64,000 bases of DNA from an uncultured Bacteroidales bacterium (lineage in GTDB: Bacteria > Bacteroidota > Bacteroidia > Bacteroidales > UBA932). The stretch lies in NCBI GenBank assembly GCA_900318955.1, contig ONMJ01000001.1, positions 22,656 to 86,655 on the forward strand, read 5' to 3'. Numbering within the stretch: position 1 is the first letter of the stretch; the number at the start of each line of letters is the position of its first letter. This document shows, piece by piece, positions 1 through 9,299 of this stretch. The position numbers were made by a program, and so were the translations under genes. The notes beneath the pieces are model-generated. The model saw only the letters and a program-made list of their open reading frames with translations, was not told where the DNA came from and did no database searches.

Positions 1-2927
1 GCCTTGTGGTCAGAGGCTGTATACGCAGTTGCTGCCGGAATGTTGCTGTCGGAGTAGAGCATGAATGCTTCCGCTGATTCGGTGGCAGGAGAAATCCCGT
101 CGGGATTCTCGACTCTGTAGAACGAGGGAGAGAAACTGCGATTGTAAAAGACAGGGGACGCCATCTGTATGAGACTGTTCTTTTTGGGAAGGACCTTTTC
201 AGACCTTGTACCGAAATTGGTCAGCCACTTGTAGCCAAGTACATTCTTGACGAATGCCTGTGCGGCTTCGCGGTCGGCCTTTTCATAGTCGATACTATAT
301 ACATGATCCCATACATCGGTAGCTATATATGACCCTGAAACGAGGATGTTTCCGCCGCTTCGGGAGAATTTCTCTATTGAGGAGCGGAGAGCGGAAGGGA
401 AGACCGGATATCTGTTTTCGACCGCTCCGCGTCCGATAAGGGTGGTTACCTGCTTGCCGCAGATAAGGTCCAGAGTAGTGAAAAGACCTTTTTCTCCATC
501 GAATGCAGAGGCTGAAGAGGAACTGACGGAGTAGCCGTTGTCGAAGAAGGCTTTGGCGTGGGAATAGACAAAGTCAAATGTGTTTCCGGCAACCAGCTTT
601 CCGGCCATATCCGAGTAGGATCCGCCGAAACCGGGGTTATCATCATCAGTCCACGGCGCCATTCTGTTGAAATCGAAGACTTCACCGATAAAATTGATTT
701 CACTTCCGTATGGCACACCGCTGTCAAGATTATCGACGAAACCGGCATAGGTAGGAGTATCGAACCATGCCGGGGCAGAAACTCTGTCGAAATTGTTTAC
801 GACAAGGACACTGCCTTTGCTTCCGGTCGGGACCCCTACTGTGAGCACTTCTGAGGGAAAACTCTTCCCGCCTTCGTTGAACGCGACGACGCGGAAACTG
901 AAAAGATGGCCGGGGTTGATCTTGACATCAACAAAAACTCTACCGTCTTTTTCCGTGAAGTCTGTAAGGACTATCCCGTTATTGAACGCGCCGTCGTCCA
1001 TTCTGGTATAGAGGATGTAGCCTTCCGGCTTTGCGGTCGGCTCGAGAGGATCGCTCGCAGGAACCCATGAAAGCTTGGCGAGAGCCCCGTCCATGGTTGC
1101 GGAGAAGGATTCTACAGGAAGAGGCTGTACCTCGTAGGGACAGCCGTAGCGGTCGCTCAGGTATTTCAGCATACCTTTATATATAGCGCGTGAAACTGTA
1201 AACCTGAATGTCGGGTCGAGGCCGTATTTCATATCGGCGAGATTCTGATGGGAGAGAAGTTCGAGCAGCATCGCCGGGACCGAAGGGGTCCTGGATTCGC
1301 TGTATGAACGGTCCCAGAGCTGCCTGCGGCTCCATTTCGGCTCGAATTCTTTTCTGACATCCCGGATAATCTGGTTCTGGACAGATGCTGCGAGAACCCT
1401 TCCGTTAAATCTCTTTTCTCCGTCCGGGAGAACGGATTTACCTTCGCAGAGGGAGGTATAAATAGATAAGGTGCCGACGATAGAATCATTGGGAGTAGTT
1501 CCCGCGTCGGAATGGAAGGCGAGCGAAAGATCGAAGGGTATTGCCCTGCCGGGTTTTCCGGGATTGGCCCATGAGCCTCCGCTCAGATGGCTTACCCATG
1601 CTCCGCGTCCGGCATAGTCCTTCGTGTAATCATTGTCCCATTCGTCGAAGAGGGTCATGTCGAGGCCTCCGAACTGCATCGAATAGAGGGCACCTTCTGT
1701 AAAGCAGGGGAGTCCTGAGGTTGTGTATCTTGATACATCTTCATCGGCATCTCCTCTTGCAATCTTGCCTACGCCTCCGCCGAAGCGGACAGCGTCTGCG
1801 GTGACGACGGCCCCTTTAGTAAACTTATGTCCTTCCGGAGTGCCGTTGTCGAGAACGACGCATCCCGAGGTCCCCTTCTCGAATTCGAAGGTGCCGAGAT
1901 ATACCCACATTCCTCCGCCCATCTTCTGGTTGACAATGAATTTACTCTGACCTCCGAGATGATGTACGGTATAATTGACGGCTGAAGAGCTGTTAGCGAG
2001 AGTCTTATATGATACATAGACGGCATAAAAACCTCTTTCAGGAATGTCTGGAGTCCAAGTCGCATGTGCACCAGCCTTCTCGGCGCATTCCGAAGAGCGG
2101 ACGGTGCCCATTGTGAAGGGATTGTCGTATCCGGAGTATATCGCCTTTCCGTCGGCGAATCCGACTCCTGCGTCCTTCCATGAGCCCTTTTCCGAATAGA
2201 GACCGGCTTTTCTCATATCGGCGTATCTGTCGCCGCTGAACGAAGGGTCGTTATCACAGATTATTTCCTTGCTTTGGGTGTCTCTCTCTCGGGGCGTAAG
2301 AACATATGCTCCGGCATTTTCTAGCATTGGGATAAGGAAGGGGAGTACATAACTCTGGGTATACATGTCTTCTACGGTTCGGTGAAGGGCCGCCCTCTGC
2401 CACTCCCATCTGGAAGTCTTTGTCTCATAGTACCTTCCGTGGCTTTGCCAGAGTGCAATGTGTCTGCCGCTCAGTCCTTTTGAGAACCAGGTGCCATCCG
2501 CGGGACGAACCAGCGGAGACTGGGTTCTCCTATCGGACACCCGAATCGAACTTTTATGGGCTTTTCCGTCGGAGTAGAGGGGAGAAGTAATCAAGTCATC
2601 AAGGGCGAATCCTCTTCCGAAGACTTCGCCTTGAGCATATTTCTTATAGGCTGAAGGAGTGAGCCTTCTTAGTTCAGATTTAAACCATTTTATGTCCGGC
2701 TCTGTCCACGGGTAGTCTGAAAGCTCGGGAGAGAAATAGAAATCGATAATGTCTCCACGCTTCATCACCTTCTCGACCCTGAGTCCGCTCCTTACGGATG
2801 TCCTTTTCTGGAGCAGGACTTTAAGGGAATCGCCCACGGGCTTGAAATCAGCGTAAATGCGGCTCTGTCCGAATGATGGAGAAGCTATGAGCAACAAGGT
2901 GATGATAGTTGAAGTAATTCTTTTCAT
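1..2927 (-). CDS. Secreted N-acetylmuramoyl-L-alanine amidase-like protein with inserted golvesin-type domain and Fn3 (C-terminus off window)
   Basis: An open frame of 975 codons runs off the left edge, so the C-terminus is missing. It starts with a signal peptide (MKRITST, hydrophobic core, then SPSFGQ). The fold looks like a zinc amidase of the Amidase_3 type: a first histidine block LWQSHGRYYE near residue 160, HSDAG near 472, and the expected acidic block MLLELLSHQN with Glu near 556. A domain resembling the golvesin C-terminal/xanthan-lyase CBM-like family lies inside it at about 285-390 (ATWTPDIPERGFYAVYVSY through ADAVRFGGG). An Fn3-like domain follows at about 600-695. Such proteins are often annotated as xanthan lyase in Bacteroidetes, which is probably misleading. 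The ATG shares one base with the stop of the VanZ-like gene, so it is the third gene of an ABC-VanZ-amidase operon. Peptidoglycan cleavage is inferred; a glycan-directed role is possible. Confidence 0.8.
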   Translation of the reverse strand, partial: MKRITSTIITLLLIASPSFGQSRIYADFKPVGDSLKVLLQKRTSVRSGLRVEKVMKRGDIIDFYFSPELSDYPWTEPDIKWFKSELRRLTPSAYKKYAQGEVFGRGFALDDLITSPLYSDGKAHKSSIRVSDRRTQSPLVRPADGTWFSKGLSGRHIALWQSHGRYYETKTSRWEWQRAALHRTVEDMYTQSYVLPFLIPMLENAGAYVLTPRERDTQSKEIICDNDPSFSGDRYADMRKAGLYSEKGSWKDAGVGFADGKAIYSGYDNPFTMGTVRSSECAEKAGAHATWTPDIPERGFYAVYVSYKTLANSSSAVNYTVHHLGGQSKFIVNQKMGGGMWVYLGTFEFEKGTSGCVVLDNGTPEGHKFTKGAVVTADAVRFGGGVGKIARGDADEDVSRYTTSGLPCFTEGALYSMQFGGLDMTLFDEWDNDYTKDYAGRGAWVSHLSGGSWANPGKPGRAIPFDLSLAFHSDAGTTPNDSIVGTLSIYTSLCEGKSVLPDGEKRFNGRVLAASVQNQIIRDVRKEFEPKWSRRQLWDRSYSESRTPSVPAMLLELLSHQNLADMKYGLDPTFRFTVSRAIYKGMLKYLSDRYGCPYEVQPLPVESFSATMDGALAKLSWVPASDPLEPTAKPEGYILYTRMDDGAFNNGIVLTDFTEKDGRVFVDVKINPGHLFSFRVVAFNEGGKSFPSEVLTVGVPTGSKGSVLVVNNFDRVSAPAWFDTPTYAGFVDNLDSGVPYGSEINFIGEVFDFNRMAPWTDDDNPGFGGSYSDMAGKLVAGNTFDFVYSHAKAFFDNGYSVSSSSASAFDGEKGLFTTLDLICGKQVTTLIGRGAVENRYPVFPSALRSSIEKFSRSGGNILVSGSYIATDVWDHVYSIDYEKADREAAQAFVKNVLGYKWLTNFGTRSEKVLPKKNSLIQMASPVFYNRSFSPSFYRVENPDGISPATESAEAFMLYSDSNIPAATAYTASDHK

Positions 2928-3325
2928 TATCTTTGTTTTCTTGCTAATTTACTGACAATTATGCATACGGTCCCTAATCCGAGTCCTATAAGATCCGCTA
3001 GGAAATCATGAGAGTCGGACGAGCGATATGCGGTAAGCCCCTGACCAAGCTCTGTACTGGCGGCGACGATTGCTCCGACAAGGAATGTGACGATTATTGC
3101 TACGATGGCTTTAGAGGATTTCCTTGAAAAACAATCGAAGGACAAATATGAAAGTATCGGAAAGGGCAGGAACATCAGAAAGTGAACTACTTTGTCACTC
3201 GGAATTCCCAAAATGGTCTTTGGGGCTTGTTGGATACTGCTGAAGTTGCCAAAGCACAAAAATGCGAGCACTACAATATATAGCGCAAATAAAATTCTGG
3301 ATATTATAACAGCTTTTCTAGTCAT
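2927..3325 (-). CDS. VanZ-like small membrane protein
   Basis: This 132-residue protein has about four hydrophobic segments. It carries the VanZ-family blocks DKVVHFLMF near residue 44 and STELGQGLTAYR..D..DFLADL near residues 90-112, where the acidic and arginine residues typical of the family are kept. VanZ homologues are associated with teicoplanin resistance in enterococci, but the biochemical role of the family is unknown. Its start overlaps the stop of the upstream ABC exporter by one base, and its stop overlaps the start of the downstream amidase by one base (both TAATG), so the three genes are probably translated together. The context suggests work at the cell envelope. Confidence 0.85.
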   Translation of the reverse strand: MTRKAVIISRILFALYIVVLAFLCFGNFSSIQQAPKTILGIPSDKVVHFLMFLPFPILSYLSFDCFSRKSSKAIVAIIVTFLVGAIVAASTELGQGLTAYRSSDSHDFLADLIGLGLGTVCIIVSKLARKQR

Positions 3326-5175
3326 TATAGTGCTTGCATGTCATGAAGTTTCCTGTAATAACCGCCAAGAGCGAGAAGCTCATCATGGCGCCCCCTCTCT
3401 ACTATCTTTCCTTCGTTCATTACAACGATTTCATCAGCGTTCTTGATGGTCGAAAGGCGGTGGGCTATGGCGATGGTGGTCCTTGAGGACATAAGTCTCT
3501 CCAGGGCTTCTTGTACTGCCCTTTCGGATTCCGTGTCAAGGGAAGCCGTCGCTTCGTCGAGAATGAGTATAGGAGGATTCTTTAGAATGGCCCTTGCAAT
3601 ACTTATCCTCTGCCTCTGACCTCCTGAAAGCTTGATTCCGCGGTCTCCGATATTGGTGTCGTAACCTTCCTCTTTCTCCATTATGAAATCATGGGCATTG
3701 GCAATCTTGGCAGCAGCTATTACCTCCTCTTTGGTCGCATTCTCAACTCCAAAGGCGATGTTGTTGAAGATGGTGTCGTTGAAAAGGATGGGATCCTGAT
3801 TGACATTTCCGAGAAGGTTTCGGAGATCCTTGATTTTTATCTCCCTGATATCATTTCCGTCCACCGTGATCGATCCGGAGGAAACATCGTAGAATCGCGG
3901 AATAAGGTCAACCAGAGTGGATTTTCCGGCCCCGGATTCGCCGACGATTGCGATAGTTTTTCCCTTTTCAATATCGAGATTTATGTCAGAGAGAATTTCT
4001 TTTCCCTCCGAATAGGAGAAGTTGACGCCTTTGAATGAGATACCTTTCTCCAGTCTGTCTATTGATATCGGGTTTGAACTTTCCTTTATAGGGCTCTCGG
4101 CATCGAGGATTTTGTTGATTCTCTCCATTGAGGCGAGGCCCTTCGGAATGCCGTAGGCGGCTTTGGAAAGCTCTTTAATCGGTTCGATGACCGAGTAGAG
4201 GATGATGAGGAAGAAGATGAAAGTAGGAGCGTCGATAAAGCTTCCTCCGAAAAAGCTCTTGCCACGGATTATCATCGATCCTCCGAAACAGAGGACCACC
4301 AGGATCATCAGTGTCCCAAGGAATTCGCTGAGAGGATGGGCAAGGGCCTGGCGTGTGGAAACACGGCTGATTTTCTTCCGGAAGCTCTCGGTGATCGAGT
4401 CAAATCTTTTTGACATTTTGCTTTCGGCGTTGAAAGCTTTGACAATCCTGAGTCCGCCGAGGGTCTCCTCCACCTGGGACATGGTGTCGCTCCAAAGATT
4501 CTGTGCTTCGATTGACTTCCTCTTGAGTTGCTTTCCGATAACTCCCATCACCCATACAAAAGGAGGAACGAAAAGGATAGTGAATACCATCATTTCGGGG
4601 CTGGTGTAGATCAGAATGCCGAAATATACTATGATGAGAATCGGATCCTTGATCAGCATCTCGATTGATGAGGTAATAGAGGTCTCAACCTCGGAGACGT
4701 CACCGCTCATGCGGGCGATAATGTCTCCCTTTCTTTCCTGCGAGAAGAATCCTATCGGAAGAGAGAGAATCTTATTGTAGATGCGGTTGCGGATATCCTT
4801 GACAATACCGGTCCGGATCGGGATCATAACTGCGCTTGCACCGAAATAGCAGGATGTCTTGAGAGCGGTCATTACTATCATGACGGCGCTGAGGAGAAGA
4901 AGGGCGAAAATGGCCCCGTGGGAAGCAGAGAAGTCGCTGACGAACCAATAAGCGTTGTTGATAGCTATGTCCTTGATGCTCATTCCTTCGGTATCCCAAG
5001 GGATGAAGGAGTAGACGGTATCGTTGATTTTGAAAAGGATGTTCAGTATAGGAATAACCAGTGCGAAAGAGAACACGTTGAATATCGCCGAGAGAATATT
5101 CAAGACGACAGCTCCGCCGAGGTATTTTTTATAGGGGGAGGCGTACTGCCTCATCATTCTAAGGAATTCTTTCAT
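3325..5175 (-). CDS. ABC exporter half-transporter, MsbA-like (fused TMD-NBD)
   Basis: A 616-residue half-transporter with an N-terminal six-helix membrane domain (about 20-330) and a C-terminal ATPase (about 370-610). Walker A GESGAGKST is near residue 412, the signature LSGGQRQR near 514, Walker B ILILDEATAS near 533 and the H-loop AHRLST near 568, so it should be an active ATPase as a homodimer. The coupling-region block GFFSQERKGDIIARMSGDV is typical of lipid or lipid-linked glycan flippases of the MsbA group. The substrate cannot be told from sequence; a lipid A or oligosaccharide-lipid substrate is a guess from family and from the envelope genes it is coupled to. It is first in its operon, with a -7 element 24 nt upstream of the start. 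Confidence 0.92.
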   Translation of the reverse strand: MKEFLRMMRQYASPYKKYLGGAVVLNILSAIFNVFSFALVIPILNILFKINDTVYSFIPWDTEGMSIKDIAINNAYWFVSDFSASHGAIFALLLLSAVMIVMTALKTSCYFGASAVMIPIRTGIVKDIRNRIYNKILSLPIGFFSQERKGDIIARMSGDVSEVETSITSSIEMLIKDPILIIVYFGILIYTSPEMMVFTILFVPPFVWVMGVIGKQLKRKSIEAQNLWSDTMSQVEETLGGLRIVKAFNAESKMSKRFDSITESFRKKISRVSTRQALAHPLSEFLGTLMILVVLCFGGSMIIRGKSFFGGSFIDAPTFIFFLIILYSVIEPIKELSKAAYGIPKGLASMERINKILDAESPIKESSNPISIDRLEKGISFKGVNFSYSEGKEILSDINLDIEKGKTIAIVGESGAGKSTLVDLIPRFYDVSSGSITVDGNDIREIKIKDLRNLLGNVNQDPILFNDTIFNNIAFGVENATKEEVIAAAKIANAHDFIMEKEEGYDTNIGDRGIKLSGGQRQRISIARAILKNPPILILDEATASLDTESERAVQEALERLMSSRTTIAIAHRLSTIKNADEIVVMNEGKIVERGRHDELLALGGYYRKLHDMQAL

Positions 5176-5198
5176 CGAAAGACGCTTTTGTAAATATA

Positions 5199-5206
5199 CA
5201 AATATA
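5199..5206 (-). promoter_or_regulatory. Bacteroidetes -7 promoter element for the ABC-VanZ-amidase operon
   Basis: On the minus strand this reads TATATTTG, matching TAnnTTTG, 23 nt before the ATG at 5175. The predicted leader is about 15-20 nt. No convincing -33 TTTG at the usual spacing is seen. Confidence 0.6.
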
Positions 5207-5218
5207 AGTGAATTTAGT

Positions 5219-5226
5219 TATCTTTG
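5219..5226 (+). promoter_or_regulatory. Bacteroidetes -7 promoter element for the glycosyltransferase gene
   Basis: TATCTTTG matches TAnnTTTG. Its last three bases are an in-frame TTG that could be mistaken for a start codon, but transcription should begin some 5-8 nt further on, so the real start is ATG at 5242 or 5248. It is divergent to the -7 element at 5199-5206, only 12 bp away. Confidence 0.6.
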
Positions 5227-5241
5227 CAAGAAGATGAGATT

Positions 5242-6186
5242 ATGATTATGGAGCAGAAAACAGATATTGCAATTGTCATTCCGACCTCCCGTCCACTTGT
5301 TCTCCACCGTGCCCTTGCTTCTCTCTCTTCGCAGACGGACAAAGGATTCAAGGTATATGTGCTCTCATGGAAGAAGGACGAAAGGACGGGCGAGATAGTT
5401 TCAGACTTTGAGGATAGTCTTGATATACGGTACTTTTCCTTCGACGATGCTACGCCGAGTAGCCTTTCCGCTCTCCAGAAGATGGGCCTTTCGCTACTTG
5501 GCGACGAGGACTTCGTAATGTTCCTTTCTGACGACAATGAATTGACTCCAAAGTGCATAAAAAGGTTCAGAAAAGTAGCCAAAAGGGACTGTAACAAAAA
5601 TGTTTATCACTATAACATAAATGTTATAGACATGGCTAACAAATTGATTGCCAAGGGTAAACGCTTTCCAAGGGTAATCAAGGTTGACAAACTTTTCAAA
5701 AAAGTCTTTTATAAGGATTATCCGGCTCCGCTATCCTCTTTTATGTTCAGAAGAAGCGTTCTTCAGGAGAGATTTGTCGCCCTGGAGGAGGCTAACAGAA
5801 GCGATCTTGCAACTATTTTCGCATGTGCAAAAGAGGAGGGGATCAGGACGATTCCATTTTCACGCGTCCTATGGAGAAGGCACTCCGCCGCGTTGGCTTC
5901 TAACCCGGCGACTGCCAAAAGTGTTGCTCTCGACAAGGTGGAGTTTCTTCGTTGGAGCGAAGATTTCTTCCAAAATGATGATGAATATCCGGTATCTCCT
6001 TCCGACAGGATACGGCTGTATGCCAGGAGCTGTGCAGCTCTTTATCCCGACTATACGAAGGAGGAAATAAAGGAGAAATACATGCAGTTCAAGGTATTTA
6101 CCTCGGCGATCAGAAAGATGAAAGGGTCTTCAGCTCTTAGGAGCGCTCTAGGCGACAAAACCGGAGAGCTTAAAGGAAACGAGTAA
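5242..6186 (+). CDS. Glycosyltransferase family 2-like protein
   Basis: A 314-residue protein with a GT-A type N-terminus: IAIVIPTSRPLVLHRALASL near residues 9-28 is the usual first strand and helix, and FLSDDNELTP near residues 95-103 stands where the metal- and nucleotide-sugar-binding DXD-like motif is expected. The C-terminal half is rich in basic and aromatic residues and I do not recognise it. There is no signal peptide, so it is cytosolic. I chose ATG 5242 over an upstream TTG because that TTG lies inside the -7 promoter element. It is transcribed alone and its 3' end overlaps the convergent M28-like gene by 17 bp. Donor and acceptor are unknown; a role in surface glycan synthesis is inference. 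Confidence 0.75.
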   Translation: MIMEQKTDIAIVIPTSRPLVLHRALASLSSQTDKGFKVYVLSWKKDERTGEIVSDFEDSLDIRYFSFDDATPSSLSALQKMGLSLLGDEDFVMFLSDDNELTPKCIKRFRKVAKRDCNKNVYHYNINVIDMANKLIAKGKRFPRVIKVDKLFKKVFYKDYPAPLSSFMFRRSVLQERFVALEEANRSDLATIFACAKEEGIRTIPFSRVLWRRHSAALASNPATAKSVALDKVEFLRWSEDFFQNDDEYPVSPSDRIRLYARSCAALYPDYTKEEIKEKYMQFKVFTSAIRKMKGSSALRSALGDKTGELKGNE

Positions 6187-7168
6187 GCCAGTAGTAAATA
6201 AGCAGGGTTCTCTTTCTCAAGACTCTGTAATCGATAGACCCTACGTTATCGTAGGGTTTATTGTTGTTGAGGGTGATGCCGGAGGTGAACATTACTGACT
6301 CTATTCCCCCGGAAATGAAATATTTCTGCTCAGAAACGCTCCTGTAGAAAAGCTTTGTGAAATCCTTGCTCCCGTAGTAAGAGAATCCCAAATCGAGCGA
6401 AAGACCGTAAATGGAATTTACCGCAGTAAGGGAACCCTTTCTCGAACTGTTATCGCCCGTCAGCATTATCAAGTAGTCATTGCGCCCTGGAGAGAGGGGG
6501 GCAAGGGTGCTTCCGATCTGGTCGATATTGACCATCATGTCGATTTCATCCTTGGAAATCTTTTCGCCGGTGACAGGATTTTTGATTCTGCCGGAGGCCA
6601 GCCTGTCATACATCTCCTGGGCGCCTCTCATATTTGAGAATTTGCCGTCAAAGGCGACGAAAATGATGTTTTTGTGGTATCTCTTTCCAATCGAAGTCAT
6701 ATGATGCAGCATTCTTGCGAGAGAGAGCATGGATGCTACACCGGAGGAGTTGCTGTCAGCCCCCGGATAGAGTGTGCCCTGGAGAATGCCGAGATTGTCG
6801 TAATGGGCGCCGATGATTATGTATTTCTTTTTTGAGAAAGTCTCACCTGATGGGAAAAAACCCACTATATTATGCCCGGCCGCCCCTGTTGCGGTAGGGA
6901 AACCCTGAAAATAGCTGCCGTCCATTTTCAGAAGGCCGGCATTTTCAAAATTCATTGCCAGATACATCGCGGCCATTGTCGCCCCGCGGGTCCCTGTCCT
7001 CCTTCCCTCGCAGAGAGAATCTGAGAGGAATTCCACATCCCTATGCAAGGTCTCCTCACTTATGGCTCGCTCGGCATTCCTCGGGCTGATTCTCACGGGG
7101 GAACTAGCTCCCGAAGGACCGGCGATTAAAAGAAGAAGAGTTGTTATGGCAAAAAAATTTATTCTCAT
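6170..7168 (-). CDS. M28 peptidase-like secreted protein, probably catalytically degenerate
   Basis: A 332-residue protein with a signal peptide (MRINFFAITTLLLLIAGPSGA) and an M28 zinc-aminopeptidase fold. The first metal ligands are present: His122 in GAHYDN, Asp138 in GADSNSSG, and Asp216 in NIDQIG. The catalytic and metal-bridging Glu-Glu pair that normally follows FDG is replaced by Lys-Phe (FDGKFSN, near 173-179), and the last histidine ligand region reads NNNKPYDN near 300-308 instead of a YH-type motif. This argues for a non-peptidase, perhaps a binding or scaffold protein. ATG 7168 fits the signal peptide; an in-frame GTG at 7186 is an alternative. No -7 element was found upstream. 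It overlaps the glycosyltransferase gene tail to tail. Confidence 0.8.
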   Translation of the reverse strand: MRINFFAITTLLLLIAGPSGASSPVRISPRNAERAISEETLHRDVEFLSDSLCEGRRTGTRGATMAAMYLAMNFENAGLLKMDGSYFQGFPTATGAAGHNIVGFFPSGETFSKKKYIIIGAHYDNLGILQGTLYPGADSNSSGVASMLSLARMLHHMTSIGKRYHKNIIFVAFDGKFSNMRGAQEMYDRLASGRIKNPVTGEKISKDEIDMMVNIDQIGSTLAPLSPGRNDYLIMLTGDNSSRKGSLTAVNSIYGLSLDLGFSYYGSKDFTKLFYRSVSEQKYFISGGIESVMFTSGITLNNNKPYDNVGSIDYRVLRKRTLLIYYWLTRFL

Positions 7169-7196
7169 CCAAGGGGAAATTCGCACGAATATTGTT

Positions 7197-7204
7197 TATC
7201 TTTG
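7197..7204 (+). promoter_or_regulatory. Bacteroidetes -7 promoter element for the TPR-WalJ operon
   Basis: TATCTTTG matches TAnnTTTG, 61 nt before the GTG start at 7266, giving a leader of about 55 nt. No -33 TTTG at standard spacing. Confidence 0.55.
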
Positions 7205-7265
7205 TATGTTGTACTATTCCGGGCGCCAAAATTAGACATTTCCGCTCGCAAATGAAAATTTTTTA

Positions 7266-9299
7266 GTGAAAAGATTTCTTTCCATATTGCTTTCAGTATC
7301 AGCGGCGATTCTTTTGCTGCTGGGGGTGGAAACGCCCGCATCTGCGCAGTATGACAAGGATGTCTTTTCATTCAGGGGACGTAATGCTCTTTCAGAAGGA
7401 CGCCATTCGGAGGCTATAGCCAATTTCAATATCCTCGCCCAACTTGATTCCACCGACTACTGGACTTTCTTCTATAGGGGTATTGCCAAGTATAATCTTG
7501 GCGATGTGAGAGGGGCGATGAAGGACTTCAATACTACGGTCAGGCTCAATCCTGTCTTCACTTCCGGCTACCACTACAGAGCAATCACAGAGAACCGTTT
7601 CGGAAACTATGAAGCTGCCCTGGAAGACCTTGGAAAGGCGATTTCGCTTCGTCCAGGCTATTCCGGACTCTACTTTACAAGGGGTGTTACATATTTCCTT
7701 TCCCAGCAGTTCGGCCCTGCCGTCAAAGATTTCGACAAATACATCCGAAGCGAGCCTAAGGATCCGTCCGCCTATCTCAACAGGGGGGCGTCATATCTCT
7801 TCCTTGGAGATACTCTAAAGGCCGTGAACGACTATAATAAGGCTGTCAAGCTCGACCGTTTCGAGCCGGAAGGTTTTATCCGTAGGGGAAGGTTGTATGC
7901 GGCTCAGGGAAAGTACGATGACGCGATTTCAGACATGAATCACGCAATCGAGCTCGATACCACCAATACCTTCGCCTATTTCAACAGGGCTTTGATGTAT
8001 TATGACCGTTCCCTTCTCAATGAGGCTATGGCGGATCTCAACAAGGTCCTCGAATACGAGCCCGGTAATGCCCTGACTCTATATAACCGAAGCCTTATTC
8101 ATGCACAGGTTGGGGATTATGAAAGTGCGCTTGACGACATGGACAGGGTTATCAATATCAATCCCGGCAATGTGCTGGCATACTATAATAGAGCCGCCTT
8201 TTTCAGCGGAATGGAGCGATGGGAAGATGCTCTTGCCGACTACAATAAGGCTATCGAATTATATCCCGACTTCGCCAAGGCTTATATGAATCGCTCCTAT
8301 GTCGAGTTGCAGCTAGGGATGACGCGGGCTTCGAAAGAGGACTACAAGACAGCTAACAGAAAGATTCAGGAATACCGCAACAAGACCTCCTTCGAGGGTG
8401 CGTCTTTTGCCGATACTACAAAGAAATACAGCTCTCTGCTTGCCCTGGATGCCGATTTCGCTAAAAAGAACTTTGATGACGAGCTCCTCCAGCATAGGGA
8501 TGTGGATATCAACCTGCGTCCTTTCTACCGCTTCGTTATGGATGATACTCGCGACAGGACTGTCTATGCCCTTGAGAGAAGATATGAGAACCCTCTGCTG
8601 GATAGATTCACAAGCTCCCTCTCGCTTCCTGTTGTGATAACAAATGATCCCTCCTTCGTCTCTGGTAAGGAGTCGGGGGCGCTTAGTATGGTGAAGGTCA
8701 CAAACGTTGCTGAAAAGATCGGAACGGGGGAGAGGGAATTCCTTCTTGCCCTCGGGGATATAGACATGAAATTGTATAATGGTGCTCTGGGCCATTATGA
8801 CAAGGCGGTTGAGGCTGGCGGAGAAGGTGTGAATTCCCTGTATAAGGCCTTTTATCTCATGAACAGGGGCGTTTTGAAGGCAGAGATGATAGATTTCATT
8901 GCTTCGATGGAAAATACCGTCCAGACGCTTGCAATGGATGATAAAGGCAATACCAGGGCGCGAGTTCGCGATCAGGTGACCAGTTCGTATGATTATTCAG
9001 AGGCTGTTGCCGATCTTGAGGAAGCGGCTTCGATCCTTGGCAATATCCCTTATATCCACTATGATTTGGGTAATCTCTATGTCCTTTCTTCAAGGCTTGT
9101 CAATGCTCTTTCAAGCTATGATAAGGCGATAGAGCTCTATCCATACATGGCCGACGCCTACTTCAACAGAGGACTTCTTCTGATATACCTGAAGGACAAG
9201 GAGAAGGGATGCATCGACCTTTCAAGGGCAGGAGAGCTCGGGGCAGAGGATTCGTATAATGTGATTTCCAGATACTGTGCGGAGGAGCAGATGCAGTGA
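7266..9299 (+). CDS. Periplasmic tetratricopeptide repeat protein
   Basis: A 677-residue protein starting at GTG, with a signal peptide ending near PASAQY. Ten consecutive 34-residue TPRs fill about residues 33-365 (for example AYYNRAAFFSGMERWEDALA and AYFNRALMYYDRSLLNEAMA). A non-repeat region of about 120 residues follows, then three more TPR-like units up to the end. TPR arrays are protein-protein interaction scaffolds, and the signal peptide puts this one in the periplasm or at the inner face of the outer membrane. No enzymatic domain is visible. Its TGA stop overlaps the GTG start of the WalJ-type gene (GTGA), so the two are probably translationally coupled even though one product is exported and the other cytosolic. 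Partner unknown. Confidence 0.85.
   Translation: MKRFLSILLSVSAAILLLLGVETPASAQYDKDVFSFRGRNALSEGRHSEAIANFNILAQLDSTDYWTFFYRGIAKYNLGDVRGAMKDFNTTVRLNPVFTSGYHYRAITENRFGNYEAALEDLGKAISLRPGYSGLYFTRGVTYFLSQQFGPAVKDFDKYIRSEPKDPSAYLNRGASYLFLGDTLKAVNDYNKAVKLDRFEPEGFIRRGRLYAAQGKYDDAISDMNHAIELDTTNTFAYFNRALMYYDRSLLNEAMADLNKVLEYEPGNALTLYNRSLIHAQVGDYESALDDMDRVININPGNVLAYYNRAAFFSGMERWEDALADYNKAIELYPDFAKAYMNRSYVELQLGMTRASKEDYKTANRKIQEYRNKTSFEGASFADTTKKYSSLLALDADFAKKNFDDELLQHRDVDINLRPFYRFVMDDTRDRTVYALERRYENPLLDRFTSSLSLPVVITNDPSFVSGKESGALSMVKVTNVAEKIGTGEREFLLALGDIDMKLYNGALGHYDKAVEAGGEGVNSLYKAFYLMNRGVLKAEMIDFIASMENTVQTLAMDDKGNTRARVRDQVTSSYDYSEAVADLEEAASILGNIPYIHYDLGNLYVLSSRLVNALSSYDKAIELYPYMADAYFNRGLLLIYLKDKEKGCIDLSRAGELGAEDSYNVISRYCAEEQMQ

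Noticed and set aside
5224-5241. TTG start for the glycosyltransferase, and likewise TTG at 13369 (recQ) and 26267 (lipoprotein)
   Set aside because: Each TTG lies in or at the TAnnTTTG promoter element or the predicted transcription start, so it would not be transcribed as coding sequence; a downstream ATG fits the protein family.
7169-7186. GTG 7186 as the start of the M28-like gene
   Set aside because: ATG 7168 gives a normal signal peptide; the extra six residues add nothing typical. Not excluded.
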